From an uncultured Pelagibacteraceae bacterium (GTDB lineage Bacteria; Pseudomonadota; Alphaproteobacteria; Pelagibacterales; Pelagibacteraceae), in the NCBI GenBank assembly GCA_902597515.1, contig CACJYB010000008.1, forward strand, positions 1 to 34,128: 34,128 nt of DNA. The letters are read 5' to 3'. Every line of letters begins with the position of its first letter. The stretch's first letter is position 1. The translations under genes were made by a program, and so were the position numbers. Shown here one piece after another: positions 26,155-34,128 of the stretch. Below the pieces are notes generated by a model. That model did no database searches. It saw nothing but the letters and a program-made list of their open reading frames with translations, and was not told the DNA's origin.

Positions 26155-28734
26155 ATGAAAAATACTGAAGAGTTTAAAGATAAAAATATAAAATTAATCT
26201 CAATGCATGATGAGATGAGCTCATCATATCTTTCTTATGCAATGAGTGTAATTGTAAGTCGTGCACTTCCTGATGTAAGAGATGGGTTAAAACCTGTTCA
26301 TAGAAGAATTTTGTATGCAATGTATAAAGGTGGATATGATTGGTCTAAACAGTTTAGAAAATCTGCAAGAATAGTTGGAGATGTTATTGGTAAATATCAC
26401 CCTCATGGTGATCAGTCTGTCTATGACGCTTTAGTTAGAATGGTGCAAGATTTCTCTATGAGTTTACCGTTAATTCAAGGTCAAGGAAATTTTGGTTCTA
26501 TAGATGGTGATCCTGCTGCAGCAATGAGATATACCGAAACTCGCTTGTCAAAAGTTTCTCAATATTTGATTGATGATATTGAAAAAAACACAATTTCTTT
26601 CAAAAGCAATTACGATGAAACTGAGAAAGAACCCATTGTTTTACCAGCACAGTTTCCAAATTTATTAGTAAATGGAGCAGGTGGTATCGCTGTTGGTATG
26701 GCAACAAGTATACCTCCTCACAATTTAGGTGAAATTATTGATGGTACTTTGGCCTTAATAAATAATAAAGATATTAAAATTAGAGAGTTAATGAAACATA
26801 TACCTGGTCCAGATTTTCCAACTGGTGGTGTAATTATAGGTAAAGATATAATTAAACAAGGATATAACAATGGAAGAGGTTCCTTCAAGATAAGAGGTGA
26901 AATCTCAATTGAACAACAAAAAAATGGTCGTGAAAGACTAGTAATAACTTCAATACCATATCAAGTTAACAAATCAGTTTTAAACGAAAGGATTGCTCAG
27001 TTAGTGAGAGAAAAAAAAATAGAAGGTATAAGAGATATTCGAGACGAGTCGAACAGAGAGGGTATTAGAGTAGCAATAGATTTAAGAAACGGTGTAGAAC
27101 CAGAAACTATAAAGAGACAATTATATAAAAACACTCAAATAGAAAGTTCGTTTGGTTTTAATACTTTAGCTATTGTTGAGGGAAAACCACAAACTTGTAC
27201 TTTAAAAGATTTTTTATCTAATTTTTTAACTTTTAGAGAAGATGTAGTTATTAAGAAAACCAAATATGATCTTCAAAAAGCAGAAGAACGAGCTCATATA
27301 TTAATCGGATTATCAGTGTCAGTTGAAAATTTAGATAAAATAATAAAAATTATTCGATCATCTAAAACACCTGATGATGCTAAAATATCAATTTTAAAAA
27401 CTAAATGGAAAATAAATAAATCACAAAAATTAATCTCTTTAGTAGAAGGAAAAAAAGGTAAAAACCTTTATTCTCTATCTGAACCACAAGTTGTAGCTAT
27501 ATTAGAATTAAGACTTCAAAAATTAACTGCTTTAGGAATAAATGAGATTGAAGTTGAAATTAAAAAATTAGCTGAATTAATCACTAAATATAAAAAGATT
27601 ATTTCATCAAAAAAAGAACTTTTAAAAGTAATCAGTGAAGAATTAAAAAATATCAAAGAAAAATTTGCTATACCAAGAAGAACTAAAATTATAGATGCTG
27701 TTTTAAATTACGATATTGAGGAAACTATACAAAAACAATCAGTGATAATTACAGTTACATTACAAGGATACATAAAAAGAGGTTCTTTAGATGGAGTAAA
27801 AAAACAAAAAAGAGGTGGTAAGGGAAAATCAGGTATAACAACTCGAGATCAGGATTCTGTTGTTCAAACATTATCTGTAAATACTCATACATCAGTACTT
27901 TTCTTTTCTACAGAGGGTTTAGTTTACAAGATTAAGGCATGGAAAATTCCAGAGGGCTCATCATCATCTAAAGGTAAGTCTTTATTTAATATTTTACCTT
28001 TAAAAAGTCACCAAGCAATAAGCTCAATTATGCCAATGCCTGAAGATGAAACTGACCTAAAAAATTATCAAATAATTTTTGCAACAGCACAGGGAAAAGT
28101 AAGAAAAAATAGTTTAGAAGATTTTTCGTCAATTAATGCATCAGGTAAAATAGCAATGAAATTAGATAATAATGATAAAATTGTTGGAGTAAAAATATGT
28201 AAAGATGATCAAGATATAATTTTAAGTACTAAGTTTGGTAAGTGTATAAGATTTGAGGCTAAAAAATTAAGAGTCTTTAAAGGCAGATCATCTAAAGGAA
28301 TTAAAGGGATAGAGTTAGCAACTAATGATCAAATTGTATCTTTATCAGTAATAAATAATGATAAAACAAAAAAAAATGGAAAAAAATCTGAAGATGAAAA
28401 ATCTGAAATAAAAGCAAAAGAAAGATTTGTTTTATCAATAAGTGAGAACGGTTATGGTAAAAAGACCTCACATACAGATTACAGAGTTACTAACAGAGGT
28501 GGTAAAGGCATTATAGGAATAGTAAATTCACCAAGAAATGGGAATATTACTTCATCCTTTCCTGTTTTTGAAGGTGATGAAATTTTAATTTCTACGAACA
28601 AAGGTAGAGTTATAAGAGTTGCTGTTAAAGAAATCAGAACTGCAGGTAGAAATACTCAAGGAGTTAGAATAATTAAGTTGTCAGGAGAAGAAAAAGTTGT
28701 TTCTGCAATTAAAATTGATGATAATTTAATTTAA
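26155..28734 (+). CDS. gyrA: DNA gyrase subunit A
   Basis: Breakage-reunion subunit of gyrase, 859 residues. The catalytic tyrosine is Tyr126 in [19 protein letters not shown] (82-91) is the quinolone-resistance region, with Gln87 at the position of E. coli Ser83. The C-terminal beta-pinwheel carries a GyrA box (QKRGGKG), which marks it as GyrA rather than ParC. A lysine/glutamate-rich insertion (about 740-760) breaks the pinwheel. coaD overlaps its stop (TAATG). Confidence 0.95.
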   Translation: MKNTEEFKDKNIKLISMHDEMSSSYLSYAMSVIVSRALPDVRDGLKPVHRRILYAMYKGGYDWSKQFRKSARIVGDVIGKYHPHGDQSVYDALVRMVQDFSMSLPLIQGQGNFGSIDGDPAAAMRYTETRLSKVSQYLIDDIEKNTISFKSNYDETEKEPIVLPAQFPNLLVNGAGGIAVGMATSIPPHNLGEIIDGTLALINNKDIKIRELMKHIPGPDFPTGGVIIGKDIIKQGYNNGRGSFKIRGEISIEQQKNGRERLVITSIPYQVNKSVLNERIAQLVREKKIEGIRDIRDESNREGIRVAIDLRNGVEPETIKRQLYKNTQIESSFGFNTLAIVEGKPQTCTLKDFLSNFLTFREDVVIKKTKYDLQKAEERAHILIGLSVSVENLDKIIKIIRSSKTPDDAKISILKTKWKINKSQKLISLVEGKKGKNLYSLSEPQVVAILELRLQKLTALGINEIEVEIKKLAELITKYKKIISSKKELLKVISEELKNIKEKFAIPRRTKIIDAVLNYDIEETIQKQSVIITVTLQGYIKRGSLDGVKKQKRGGKGKSGITTRDQDSVVQTLSVNTHTSVLFFSTEGLVYKIKAWKIPEGSSSSKGKSLFNILPLKSHQAISSIMPMPEDETDLKNYQIIFATAQGKVRKNSLEDFSSINASGKIAMKLDNNDKIVGVKICKDDQDIILSTKFGKCIRFEAKKLRVFKGRSSKGIKGIELATNDQIVSLSVINNDKTKKNGKKSEDEKSEIKAKERFVLSISENGYGKKTSHTDYRVTNRGGKGIIGIVNSPRNGNITSSFPVFEGDEILISTNKGRVIRVAVKEIRTAGRNTQGVRIIKLSGEEKVVSAIKIDDNLI

Positions 28735-29228
28735 TGAGTAAAATTGCAATTTATCCCGGAACATTTGATCCAATCACTTTTGGACATATTGATGTTATAA
28801 AAAAATCATTAAAATTGTTTGATAAGGTAGTAGTAGGTGTTTCAGATGAAAGCAACAAAGATTATTTATTTAGTTCTAATGAAAGAATAGAAATAGTAAA
28901 TAAAGCTTTATTTAAAGATCTTAAGTTAAATAGAAAAAAGATAAAAGTTGTTTCTTTTGGATCTTTAACTACTGATTTGTGTAAAAAATACAAATCAAAC
29001 ATTATTTTAAGAGGATTAAGAGCTGTATCTGATTTTGAGTACGAATTTCAATTAGCTGGCATGAACAGAAAATTGAACCAAAATATAGAAACAATTTTTT
29101 TAATGTCTGATGTAGAAAATCAAATCATCTCATCAAGATTTGTTAAAGAAATTGTTAAATTAAAAGGTGATATAAAAAAATTTACTACAAAAAGCACAAT
29201 TAAATCTTTAAAAGATAAATATGAATAA
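28734..29228 (+). CDS. coaD: phosphopantetheine adenylyltransferase
   Basis: Coenzyme A biosynthesis enzyme that adenylates 4'-phosphopantetheine to dephospho-CoA, 164 residues. The nucleotidyltransferase motif is YPGTFDPITFGHIDVI (7-22), followed by LRGLRAVSDFEYEFQLAGMNRKL and SSRFVKEIVKLKGDI, all typical. It overlaps gyrA by one base and the cyclophilin gene by 8. Confidence 0.95.
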   Translation: MSKIAIYPGTFDPITFGHIDVIKKSLKLFDKVVVGVSDESNKDYLFSSNERIEIVNKALFKDLKLNRKKIKVVSFGSLTTDLCKKYKSNIILRGLRAVSDFEYEFQLAGMNRKLNQNIETIFLMSDVENQIISSRFVKEIVKLKGDIKKFTTKSTIKSLKDKYE

Positions 29229-29781
29229 AATTTTTATTAAAATACTGATTTTGTTTTTTTTAATTACTAATCAATCAATAGCTGAGGAGAATATAATGAT
29301 ATTAAAATTAAAAGATGGTGATGTTAAAATCGAATTATTTGAAGATGTTGCGCCAAACCATGTAAAAAGAATTAAGGAACTAGCAAATAGTGGCAAATAC
29401 GACAATGTAGTTTTTCATAGAGTTATTGATGGATTTATGGCCCAAACAGGAGATGTAAAATTTGGAAATTCAGAATCTAAAGAATTCGATCTTAGAAGAG
29501 CTGGAATGGGAGGTTCAGATTTCCCAGATTTAGAACAAGAATTTAATAGTCTACCACATGATAGAGGAACTTTGTCAATGGCAAGAGCTCAGGACCCAAA
29601 TAGTGCAAATAGTCAATTTTTTATTTGTTTTCAGCCAGCACCATTTTTAGATCGACAATACACAGTTTTTGGAAAAGTAATCGAGGGTATGGAATTTGTA
29701 GATAAAATAAAAAGAGGTGATCAAAACAATAACGGTGCCGTAACTGATCCAGATAAGATTATTAGTTTCAAATCCCAATAA
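29221..29781 (+). CDS. ppiB: peptidyl-prolyl cis-trans isomerase, cyclophilin type
   Basis: Protein-folding catalyst of 186 residues. An N-terminal signal peptide (about 1-21, ending near QSIAEE) predicts export to the periplasm. The cyclophilin domain has FHRVIDGFMAQTGD, ANSQFFICFQPAPFLDRQYTVFGKV and a typical GGSDFPDLEQEF insertion. An internal ATG at 29296, preceded by GAGGAGA at 29284-29290, would give a signal-less form of 161 residues. The family is sure, while the ppiA/ppiB label is nominal. It lies between coaD (8-base overlap) and tgt (8-base gap). Confidence 0.92.
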   Translation: MNKIFIKILILFFLITNQSIAEENIMILKLKDGDVKIELFEDVAPNHVKRIKELANSGKYDNVVFHRVIDGFMAQTGDVKFGNSESKEFDLRRAGMGGSDFPDLEQEFNSLPHDRGTLSMARAQDPNSANSQFFICFQPAPFLDRQYTVFGKVIEGMEFVDKIKRGDQNNNGAVTDPDKIISFKSQ

Positions 29782-29789
29782 ATTTTTTA

Positions 29790-30902
29790 ATGGCATTAAA
29801 AAAATTTGCCTTTAACGTTTTAAAAAAAGACAAATTTGCTAGGTGTGGTTTAATCGAGACACATCGTGGTAATATACATACCCCAGCTTTTATGCCTGTA
29901 GGAACACAGGCAACTGTAAAAGCTTGCACAATAAATGATATTAAAAAAACAGGTTCTGAAATAATACTTTCAAATACTTATCATTTAATGATACGCCCTG
30001 GTGTTGAAAGAATAGAGTCTGCTGGTGGACTGCATAATTTTATGAATTGTGATCTACCTATTTTAACAGACTCTGGCGGTTTTCAAGTAATGTCTCTCTC
30101 AAAATTGAATAAAATTGATAGAGAAAAGGGTGCTATATTTAACTCCCATGTTGATGGTAAAAAATTTTATTTAAGTCCAGAGGAAAGTATCAGGATACAA
30201 TTGGGCTTAAACTCAGACATTGTAATGATAATGGATGAGTGTCCTAAAAAAACAGATGATTATAATGTTATTAGAAAATCAATGAACCTCTCGCTTCATT
30301 GGGCCGAAAGATCTAAAATAGCTTTTGGAAACAATCCTCATAAAGCTTTATTTGGAATTGTTCAAGGAGGTCTATTTAAAGATTTAAGACTTAAATCACT
30401 TGAAGAATTAATTAAAATTGGTTTTGATGGTTATGCTATTGGAGGATTAGCTGTAGGTGAGACACAAAATGAAATGTTTAATGTTCTGGATGGTATCAAA
30501 GAATATTTACCTATAGAAAAACCTCACTATTTAATGGGTGTTGGAACACCATCAGACATTTTAGGTGCTGTCAAAAGAGGTATAGATATGTTTGATTGTG
30601 TGTTACCTACAAGATCTGGAAGGACAGGTTTGGCATTTACATGGAATGGAAGGATCAATATTAAAAATAATAAGTATCAAAATGATAATACACCACTTGA
30701 TCCTAGTTGTGAAAATCTTAACTTAAACAAATATTCAAAAAATTATCTTAATCATTTATTTAATACTAATGAAATATTAGCTTCAATGATATTAACGCTT
30801 CATAATATTAATTTTTATCAAGAATTAATGTCTGAGATTAGAAAAAGTATTAATTCTGGCACATTTGATGATTTTCACAATAAATACATAGATAAGTTGT
30901 AG
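29790..30902 (+). CDS. tgt: queuine tRNA-guanine transglycosylase, zinc site degenerate
   Basis: Exchanges guanine-34 for a queuosine precursor in GUN-anticodon tRNAs, 370 residues. Catalytic residues are present: Asp94 in TDSGGFQVMSLSKL and Asp269 in MFDCVLPTRSGRTG, and GGLAVGE (218-224) forms the substrate pocket. The zinc site, normally Cys-x-Cys-x2-Cys plus His 26 residues later, reads Cys307, Asn309, Leu312 and His338, so two cysteines are missing while spacing and flanks (DPSC, YSKNYLNHL) are preserved. No queA lies beside it. Confidence 0.94.
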   Translation: MALKKFAFNVLKKDKFARCGLIETHRGNIHTPAFMPVGTQATVKACTINDIKKTGSEIILSNTYHLMIRPGVERIESAGGLHNFMNCDLPILTDSGGFQVMSLSKLNKIDREKGAIFNSHVDGKKFYLSPEESIRIQLGLNSDIVMIMDECPKKTDDYNVIRKSMNLSLHWAERSKIAFGNNPHKALFGIVQGGLFKDLRLKSLEELIKIGFDGYAIGGLAVGETQNEMFNVLDGIKEYLPIEKPHYLMGVGTPSDILGAVKRGIDMFDCVLPTRSGRTGLAFTWNGRINIKNNKYQNDNTPLDPSCENLNLNKYSKNYLNHLFNTNEILASMILTLHNINFYQELMSEIRKSINSGTFDDFHNKYIDKL

Positions 30903-30992
30903 TTATAGCTAGTGTGCCATTTTGTATGAATAATCATATCAAATTCCTTAATTTAACAACCTTAATTAATCAAAACTTTTAAATTCAACGAA

Positions 30993-31020
30993 TTGAAAAA
31001 TAAAAATTTATCTGTATACA
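30993..31020 (+). promoter_or_regulatory. candidate sigma70-type promoter of tRNA-Lys
   Basis: TTGAAA (30993-30998) and TATACA (31015-31020) are separated by 16 bases, predicting a transcript start about 30 bases before the tRNA. The rest of the 154-base gap after tgt shows only AT-rich sequence with a short weak hairpin, and I see no gene in it. Confidence 0.5.
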
Positions 31021-31056
31021 CACACTATTCATTTAGAAAAAATGAATCAATTTTGT

Positions 31057-31132
<76 letters not shown>

Positions 31133-31156
31133 TTAATTTGATTTAGGTCAAATTGA
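31133..31156 (+). terminator. AT-rich hairpin after tRNA-Lys, overlapping M48 3' end
   Basis: AATTTGA (31135-31141) and TCAAATT (31148-31154) form a perfect 7-base stem around TTTAGG; two more pairs outside (one G-U) extend it to 9. No U-run follows on either strand. It may end tRNA transcription or protect a 3' end. The loop contains the stop codon of the convergent M48 gene. Confidence 0.4.
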
Positions 31157-31970
31157 TTGGTGGGTAATCTAATATTACCTCATTCATCCATTCATTTAAT
31201 TGCTTAATACGAGTATCAGAAGAAGGATGGGTGCTCATAAATTCCGGTGGTTCTTTACCTTTATTTGCTTCTTTCATTCTTTCCCAGATTTTTACTGTTT
31301 CTCTAATATCATAACCAGATAAAGAAGAAAAAATCATACCTAGATAATCAGCTTCGCTCTCCTGTTTTCTGTTAAATGGATTCATTATTCCTAGTTGAGC
31401 TAGTAATCCAACTGTATCCATTCCAGTAGTTCTATTAATATCGGATAATACACCGCCACTTGCAATATCTATAATTCTTGCTCCAGTATTTAATAAAACA
31501 CCTCGACTTGCTCTTTCTACAGAATGTTTTGCTACTGCATGCGCAACTTCATGACCCATAATCGCTGCTAATCCATTTTTATTTTTTGTTACATCAAGTA
31601 TACCCGTATAAACAGCAATTTTACCTCCAGGCATGCACCATGCATTCCTAACTTTTTTATTGTCGATTAAAATATATTCCCAATCAAAATTTGCTGTTGG
31701 GTCATTTAAATTTGCTCTATAAAAATATTCGCTAATCGAATCTTCCATTCTTTTTCCAATTTCTTTGATTTCATTTAATGTTTTTGTATCATTACTCATC
31801 TTTTCTTTTTCTTTGACTTTTTCATAAATTTGAGCAGCTTGAGCATTTAATTTTGCTTCAGGTATAATTTTTAATTGTTTTCTGTCAGTTATTGGTGCGG
31901 TAGAGCAAGAGTGGAAAAGAAGACTTCCACAACCACAGCCAACATAAGTCAAAAATTTTCTTCTATCCAT
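31143..31970 (-). CDS. M48 family zinc metalloprotease, Tat-type lipoprotein
   Basis: Predicted envelope metallopeptidase of 275 residues related to LoiP/BepA-type proteases. The N-terminus MDRRKFLTY is a twin-arginine motif (Arg3-Arg4), followed by a short Gly/Cys-rich hydrophobic stretch and a probable lipid-anchor Cys22 (FHSC, an imperfect lipobox). The zinc site is His140-Glu141-x2-His144 (GHEVAH) with Glu204 in ESEAD as third ligand. The C-terminal THPSSDTRIKQL motif is usual for these proteases. The window's own tatABC could export it. The stop lies 11 bases from the tRNA-Lys end. Confidence 0.88.
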   Translation of the reverse strand: MDRRKFLTYVGCGCGSLLFHSCSTAPITDRKQLKIIPEAKLNAQAAQIYEKVKEKEKMSNDTKTLNEIKEIGKRMEDSISEYFYRANLNDPTANFDWEYILIDNKKVRNAWCMPGGKIAVYTGILDVTKNKNGLAAIMGHEVAHAVAKHSVERASRGVLLNTGARIIDIASGGVLSDINRTTGMDTVGLLAQLGIMNPFNRKQESEADYLGMIFSSLSGYDIRETVKIWERMKEANKGKEPPEFMSTHPSSDTRIKQLNEWMNEVILDYPPINLT

Positions 31971-32001
31971 AAGTAACTAAAATTGATAATAATAATTTAA
32001 C

Positions 32002-32079
32002 ATGAATCTTAATAACAAAATTTTAATTGTATTATTTATCATTGCAATTGTTTTTGTTGTCTATGCTAGTTATAGTTAA
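32002..32079 (+). CDS. tiny single-span membrane peptide (possible)
   Basis: A 25-codon reading frame encodes a short polar start (MNLNNK) and then an uninterrupted hydrophobic stretch (ILIVLFIIAIVFVVYA), resembling a single-helix membrane microprotein. It lies in the 117-base gap between the M48 gene and the DUF502 gene, 8 bases before the latter, so it could be its leader gene. No clear Shine-Dalgarno is present and nothing homologous can be named, so it may be chance. Confidence 0.35.
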   Translation: MNLNNKILIVLFIIAIVFVVYASYS

Positions 32080-32087
32080 TTGAAAAT

Positions 32088-32705
32088 ATGTCAAAAAAAG
32101 GGTCAAAAAAATCTTTTTCATTAACATTAAGAAATTACTTTATTGCTGGAGTAGTTGTTTTAATACCAATTGGTTTTACCTTATATCTTACTAAGGTTTT
32201 AATTGGTATCTCCTCTAATTTAATACCAAAAAATATAAATCCTAATAGCTATTTACCTTTTAATATACCTGGTGTTGAAATTGTTATTTCAATTTTACTT
32301 ATAACTATTGTGGGCGGACTTTCATTGTCATTTTTTGGAAGAAGAATTCTTAAATTAATTGATGATTTATTTAAAAGAATTCCATTTTTAAGAACAGTTT
32401 ATTCAGCAATTGTTCAAATGACTGAAACCTTTTCTAAAAAAGATGATGGAAAAAGAAGTGTAGTTTTAATTGAATACCCGAGAAAAGGAGTTTGGGCAGT
32501 TGGTTTTGCTACAAAAGAAAATAAAGGTGAGATGGCTCAAAAAACTGGTAAGAATTTGATTAATGTTTTTGTTCCAACAACTCCAAATCCTACTAGTGGT
32601 TTTTTATTAATGTTCCCAATAGAAGATGTTATTTATTTAAACATGTCTTTTGAAGAAGCATCTAAATTTATTGTTTCAGCTGGAACTTCTACTAAAAAAA
32701 CTTAG
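32088..32705 (+). CDS. DUF502 family membrane protein
   Basis: A 205-residue protein with two hydrophobic segments (about 15-40 and 60-82) typical of the DUF502 family. NYFIAGVVVLIPIGFTLYLT is the N-terminal signature, RIPFLRTVYSAIVQMTETF follows the second helix, and VFVPTTPNPTSGFLLMFP is the most diagnostic motif of its soluble C-terminal half. Function is unknown. The family often lies beside recG in alphaproteobacteria. Its stop interleaves with that of convergent recG (4-base overlap). Confidence 0.88.
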   Translation: MSKKGSKKSFSLTLRNYFIAGVVVLIPIGFTLYLTKVLIGISSNLIPKNINPNSYLPFNIPGVEIVISILLITIVGGLSLSFFGRRILKLIDDLFKRIPFLRTVYSAIVQMTETFSKKDDGKRSVVLIEYPRKGVWAVGFATKENKGEMAQKTGKNLINVFVPTTPNPTSGFLLMFPIEDVIYLNMSFEEASKFIVSAGTSTKKT

Positions 32706-34128
32706 GCAATATCATTTATTATATCAGCTCTATCGTACAATTTTATTAAAGGTTTGAATTTACTTATATCTTCATTTGATTTTTCTATTCTTCTCATCTC
32801 CTTTTCAGCTAATAAGAAAAGGTCACCATTCTGAATTGGATCTGCTAACTTAAAATTTTTTACACCGCTTTGTTTAAATCCCAAAATATCACCAAACCCT
32901 CGTAATTTCATATCTTCTTCAGATATTAAAAAACCATCATTAGTGTCTTTTAAAATTTTTATTCTTTTTTTTGCGTTTTCGCTTAGATTTGATTTAAACA
33001 TTAATATACATGTAGAGTCTTTATCTCCACGACCAACTCTACCTCTTAATTGATGAAGTTGAGATAAACCAAATTTGTTAGCATTTTCAATTATAATAGT
33101 ATTTGCATTTGGAAAATCTATCCCAACCTCTATAATCGTTGTAGAAACCAAAATCTTAAATTTATTATTTAAAAAATTGTTTAGTATTACATTTTTTTCA
33201 TCTACATCAGTTTTTCCATGAAGTAAACAAACTTGATTTGGAAACTTACTTTCTAAATATTCATATTTTTTTACAGCTGATGAATGATCTAATTTTTTAG
33301 ATTCTTCAATTAATGGACAAACCCAAAAAATTTGATTTCCTAAGTTAATTTCTTTTCTTATAAATTTTAAAACATCTTCAATTTTAACCTCTAATTTACT
33401 ATATGTTTTAATTGGTTTTCTATTTTTAGGTTTTTCTCTAATTATTGAAATATCCATATCACCATAAATTGTCATTGTTAGAGTTCTAGGTATAGGTGTT
33501 GCTGTCATTAATAATACGTCACAATTTGATCCGCCTTTGTCTGACAATTTTTTTCTTTGATTCACTCCAAACTTATGTTGTTCATCGATAATTATTAATC
33601 CTAATTTTTTGAAAATTACTTTTTTTTGAAAAATAGCGTGTGTACCAAAAATAATATCTATTTTATTATTTTCTAATCTTTGAAGTATTTCTTTTTTTAC
33701 CTTGTATTCTGATTTTCCAGAAATAAGAGCTGTATTCATATTTTTAGGAAATAATTTTTTTGCTAGATTAAAATGTTGTCTTGCTAGAATTTCCGTAGGA
33801 GCCATAAAAGCAACCTGGAAACCAGAATTTATACTATTTATTGCTGCTAAAAGAGACACTATTGTTTTTCCACTACCAACGTCTCCTTGCAAAAGTCTAA
33901 ACATCTTATTTGATGAACTTAAGTCTTTGTTTATTTCGTTAAGTGATTTTTGTTGATCATCGGTAAGAGAAAAATCTAATTTTTCAATTATAGAATTTTG
34001 TTTATTTAAATTGATAACTTTATTTTTTTTTTTAATTTTTTTTATTTTTTTTCTTATTTCAGAATTAACAAGAAATGTTGAAAATATTTCATCAAAAGCA
34101 AGTCTTTGATAGAAATTTGATTTATAAT
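32702..34128 (-). CDS. recG: ATP-dependent DNA helicase RecG (N-terminus beyond window)
   Basis: Branch-migration helicase for stalled forks. The visible C-terminal 474 residues or so contain motif I (LLQGDVGSGKT), the DEQHKFG box, TATPIPRT, GRVGRGD and the RecG-specific tail FGDILGFKQSG. A Met at 33904 could be mistaken for a start, but the frame stays open to the window end. The upstream residues (YQRLAFDEIFSTF ... LTDDQQKSLNEI) are the expected linker to the wedge domain, so the gene simply runs off the window. A Lys-rich insertion from homopolymeric A tracts occurs near 34021-34055. Confidence 0.95.
   Translation of the reverse strand, partial: YKSNFYQRLAFDEIFSTFLVNSEIRKKIKKIKKKNKVINLNKQNSIIEKLDFSLTDDQQKSLNEINKDLSSSNKMFRLLQGDVGSGKTIVSLLAAINSINSGFQVAFMAPTEILARQHFNLAKKLFPKNMNTALISGKSEYKVKKEILQRLENNKIDIIFGTHAIFQKKVIFKKLGLIIIDEQHKFGVNQRKKLSDKGGSNCDVLLMTATPIPRTLTMTIYGDMDISIIREKPKNRKPIKTYSKLEVKIEDVLKFIRKEINLGNQIFWVCPLIEESKKLDHSSAVKKYEYLESKFPNQVCLLHGKTDVDEKNVILNNFLNNKFKILVSTTIIEVGIDFPNANTIIIENANKFGLSQLHQLRGRVGRGDKDSTCILMFKSNLSENAKKRIKILKDTNDGFLISEEDMKLRGFGDILGFKQSGVKNFKLADPIQNGDLFLLAEKEMRRIEKSNEDISKFKPLIKLYDRADIINDIA

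Noticed and set aside
30925-30938. Small hairpin (TATGA/TCATA) after tgt as a terminator
   Set aside because: Only five A/T-rich pairs with no U-run, which is expected by chance at this base composition.
33904-33904. Met codon as the start of a short helicase or a truncated recG
   Set aside because: The frame stays open to the window edge with recognisable RecG sequence upstream.

Overview
The window looks like the chromosome of a streamlined, very AT-rich alphaproteobacterium, most probably of the SAR11 (Pelagibacter-like) group. The grounds are strong A/T bias at third codon positions, coding density close to 100 percent with many start/stop overlaps, and the alphaproteobacterial gene orders dgt-argS-small membrane protein-nagZ-scpA-scpB-tatABC-serS, yajC-secD-secF and ssb-gyrA-coaD-ppi-tgt. 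The group assignment is inference, because no rRNA gene is present. I see no insertion sequence, prophage, CRISPR array or rRNA, and no gap above 300 bases lacks a gene. The longest gap (30903-31056) precedes a tRNA gene.

Layout. 1-2823 (+): the end of a phosphate-uptake operon (partial pstA, pstB, phoU, phoB). 2832-3716 (-): a PhyH-like 2-oxoglutarate dioxygenase with its own possible leaderless promoter. 3766-10177: a zinc island built around one 72-bp divergent promoter. Leftward runs znuA-cobW-like GTPase-WD40 protein-80-residue CHEPxCPP protein; rightward runs znuC-znuB-zur-malate/lactate dehydrogenase-like oxidoreductase. Two inverted repeats of Zur-box type lie in the shared promoter. 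10169-11262 (-): an IscA/ErpA-type protein and exonuclease III. 11313-22105 (+): a long housekeeping run covering dNTP hydrolysis, ArgS, peptidoglycan recycling, condensin partners, Tat export, SerS and the YajC/SecD/SecF export accessory. 22107-25611 (-): uvrA and a PuuD-like membrane domain. 25700-30902 (+): ssb, gyrA, coaD, a cyclophilin and tgt. 31057-31132: tRNA-Lys(UUU). 31143-34128: an M48 metalloprotease lipoprotein with a Tat-like signal, a tiny membrane ORF, a DUF502 protein and the partial recG.

The most interesting part is the zinc island. The Zn importer (ZnuABC), its probable regulator and three accessory proteins share one control region. The CobW-family GTPase is a known type of metallochaperone, but the WD40 protein and the 80-residue protein have no function I can name and are tied to it by near-zero spacing. 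Other zinc-related details in the window point the same way: ZnuA carries recently expanded 45-bp His/Asp repeats, the Zur-like sensor has an altered metal site, Tgt has lost two of its four zinc ligands, and the first UvrA zinc finger lacks one cysteine. Together they suggest, but do not prove, adaptation to scarce zinc.
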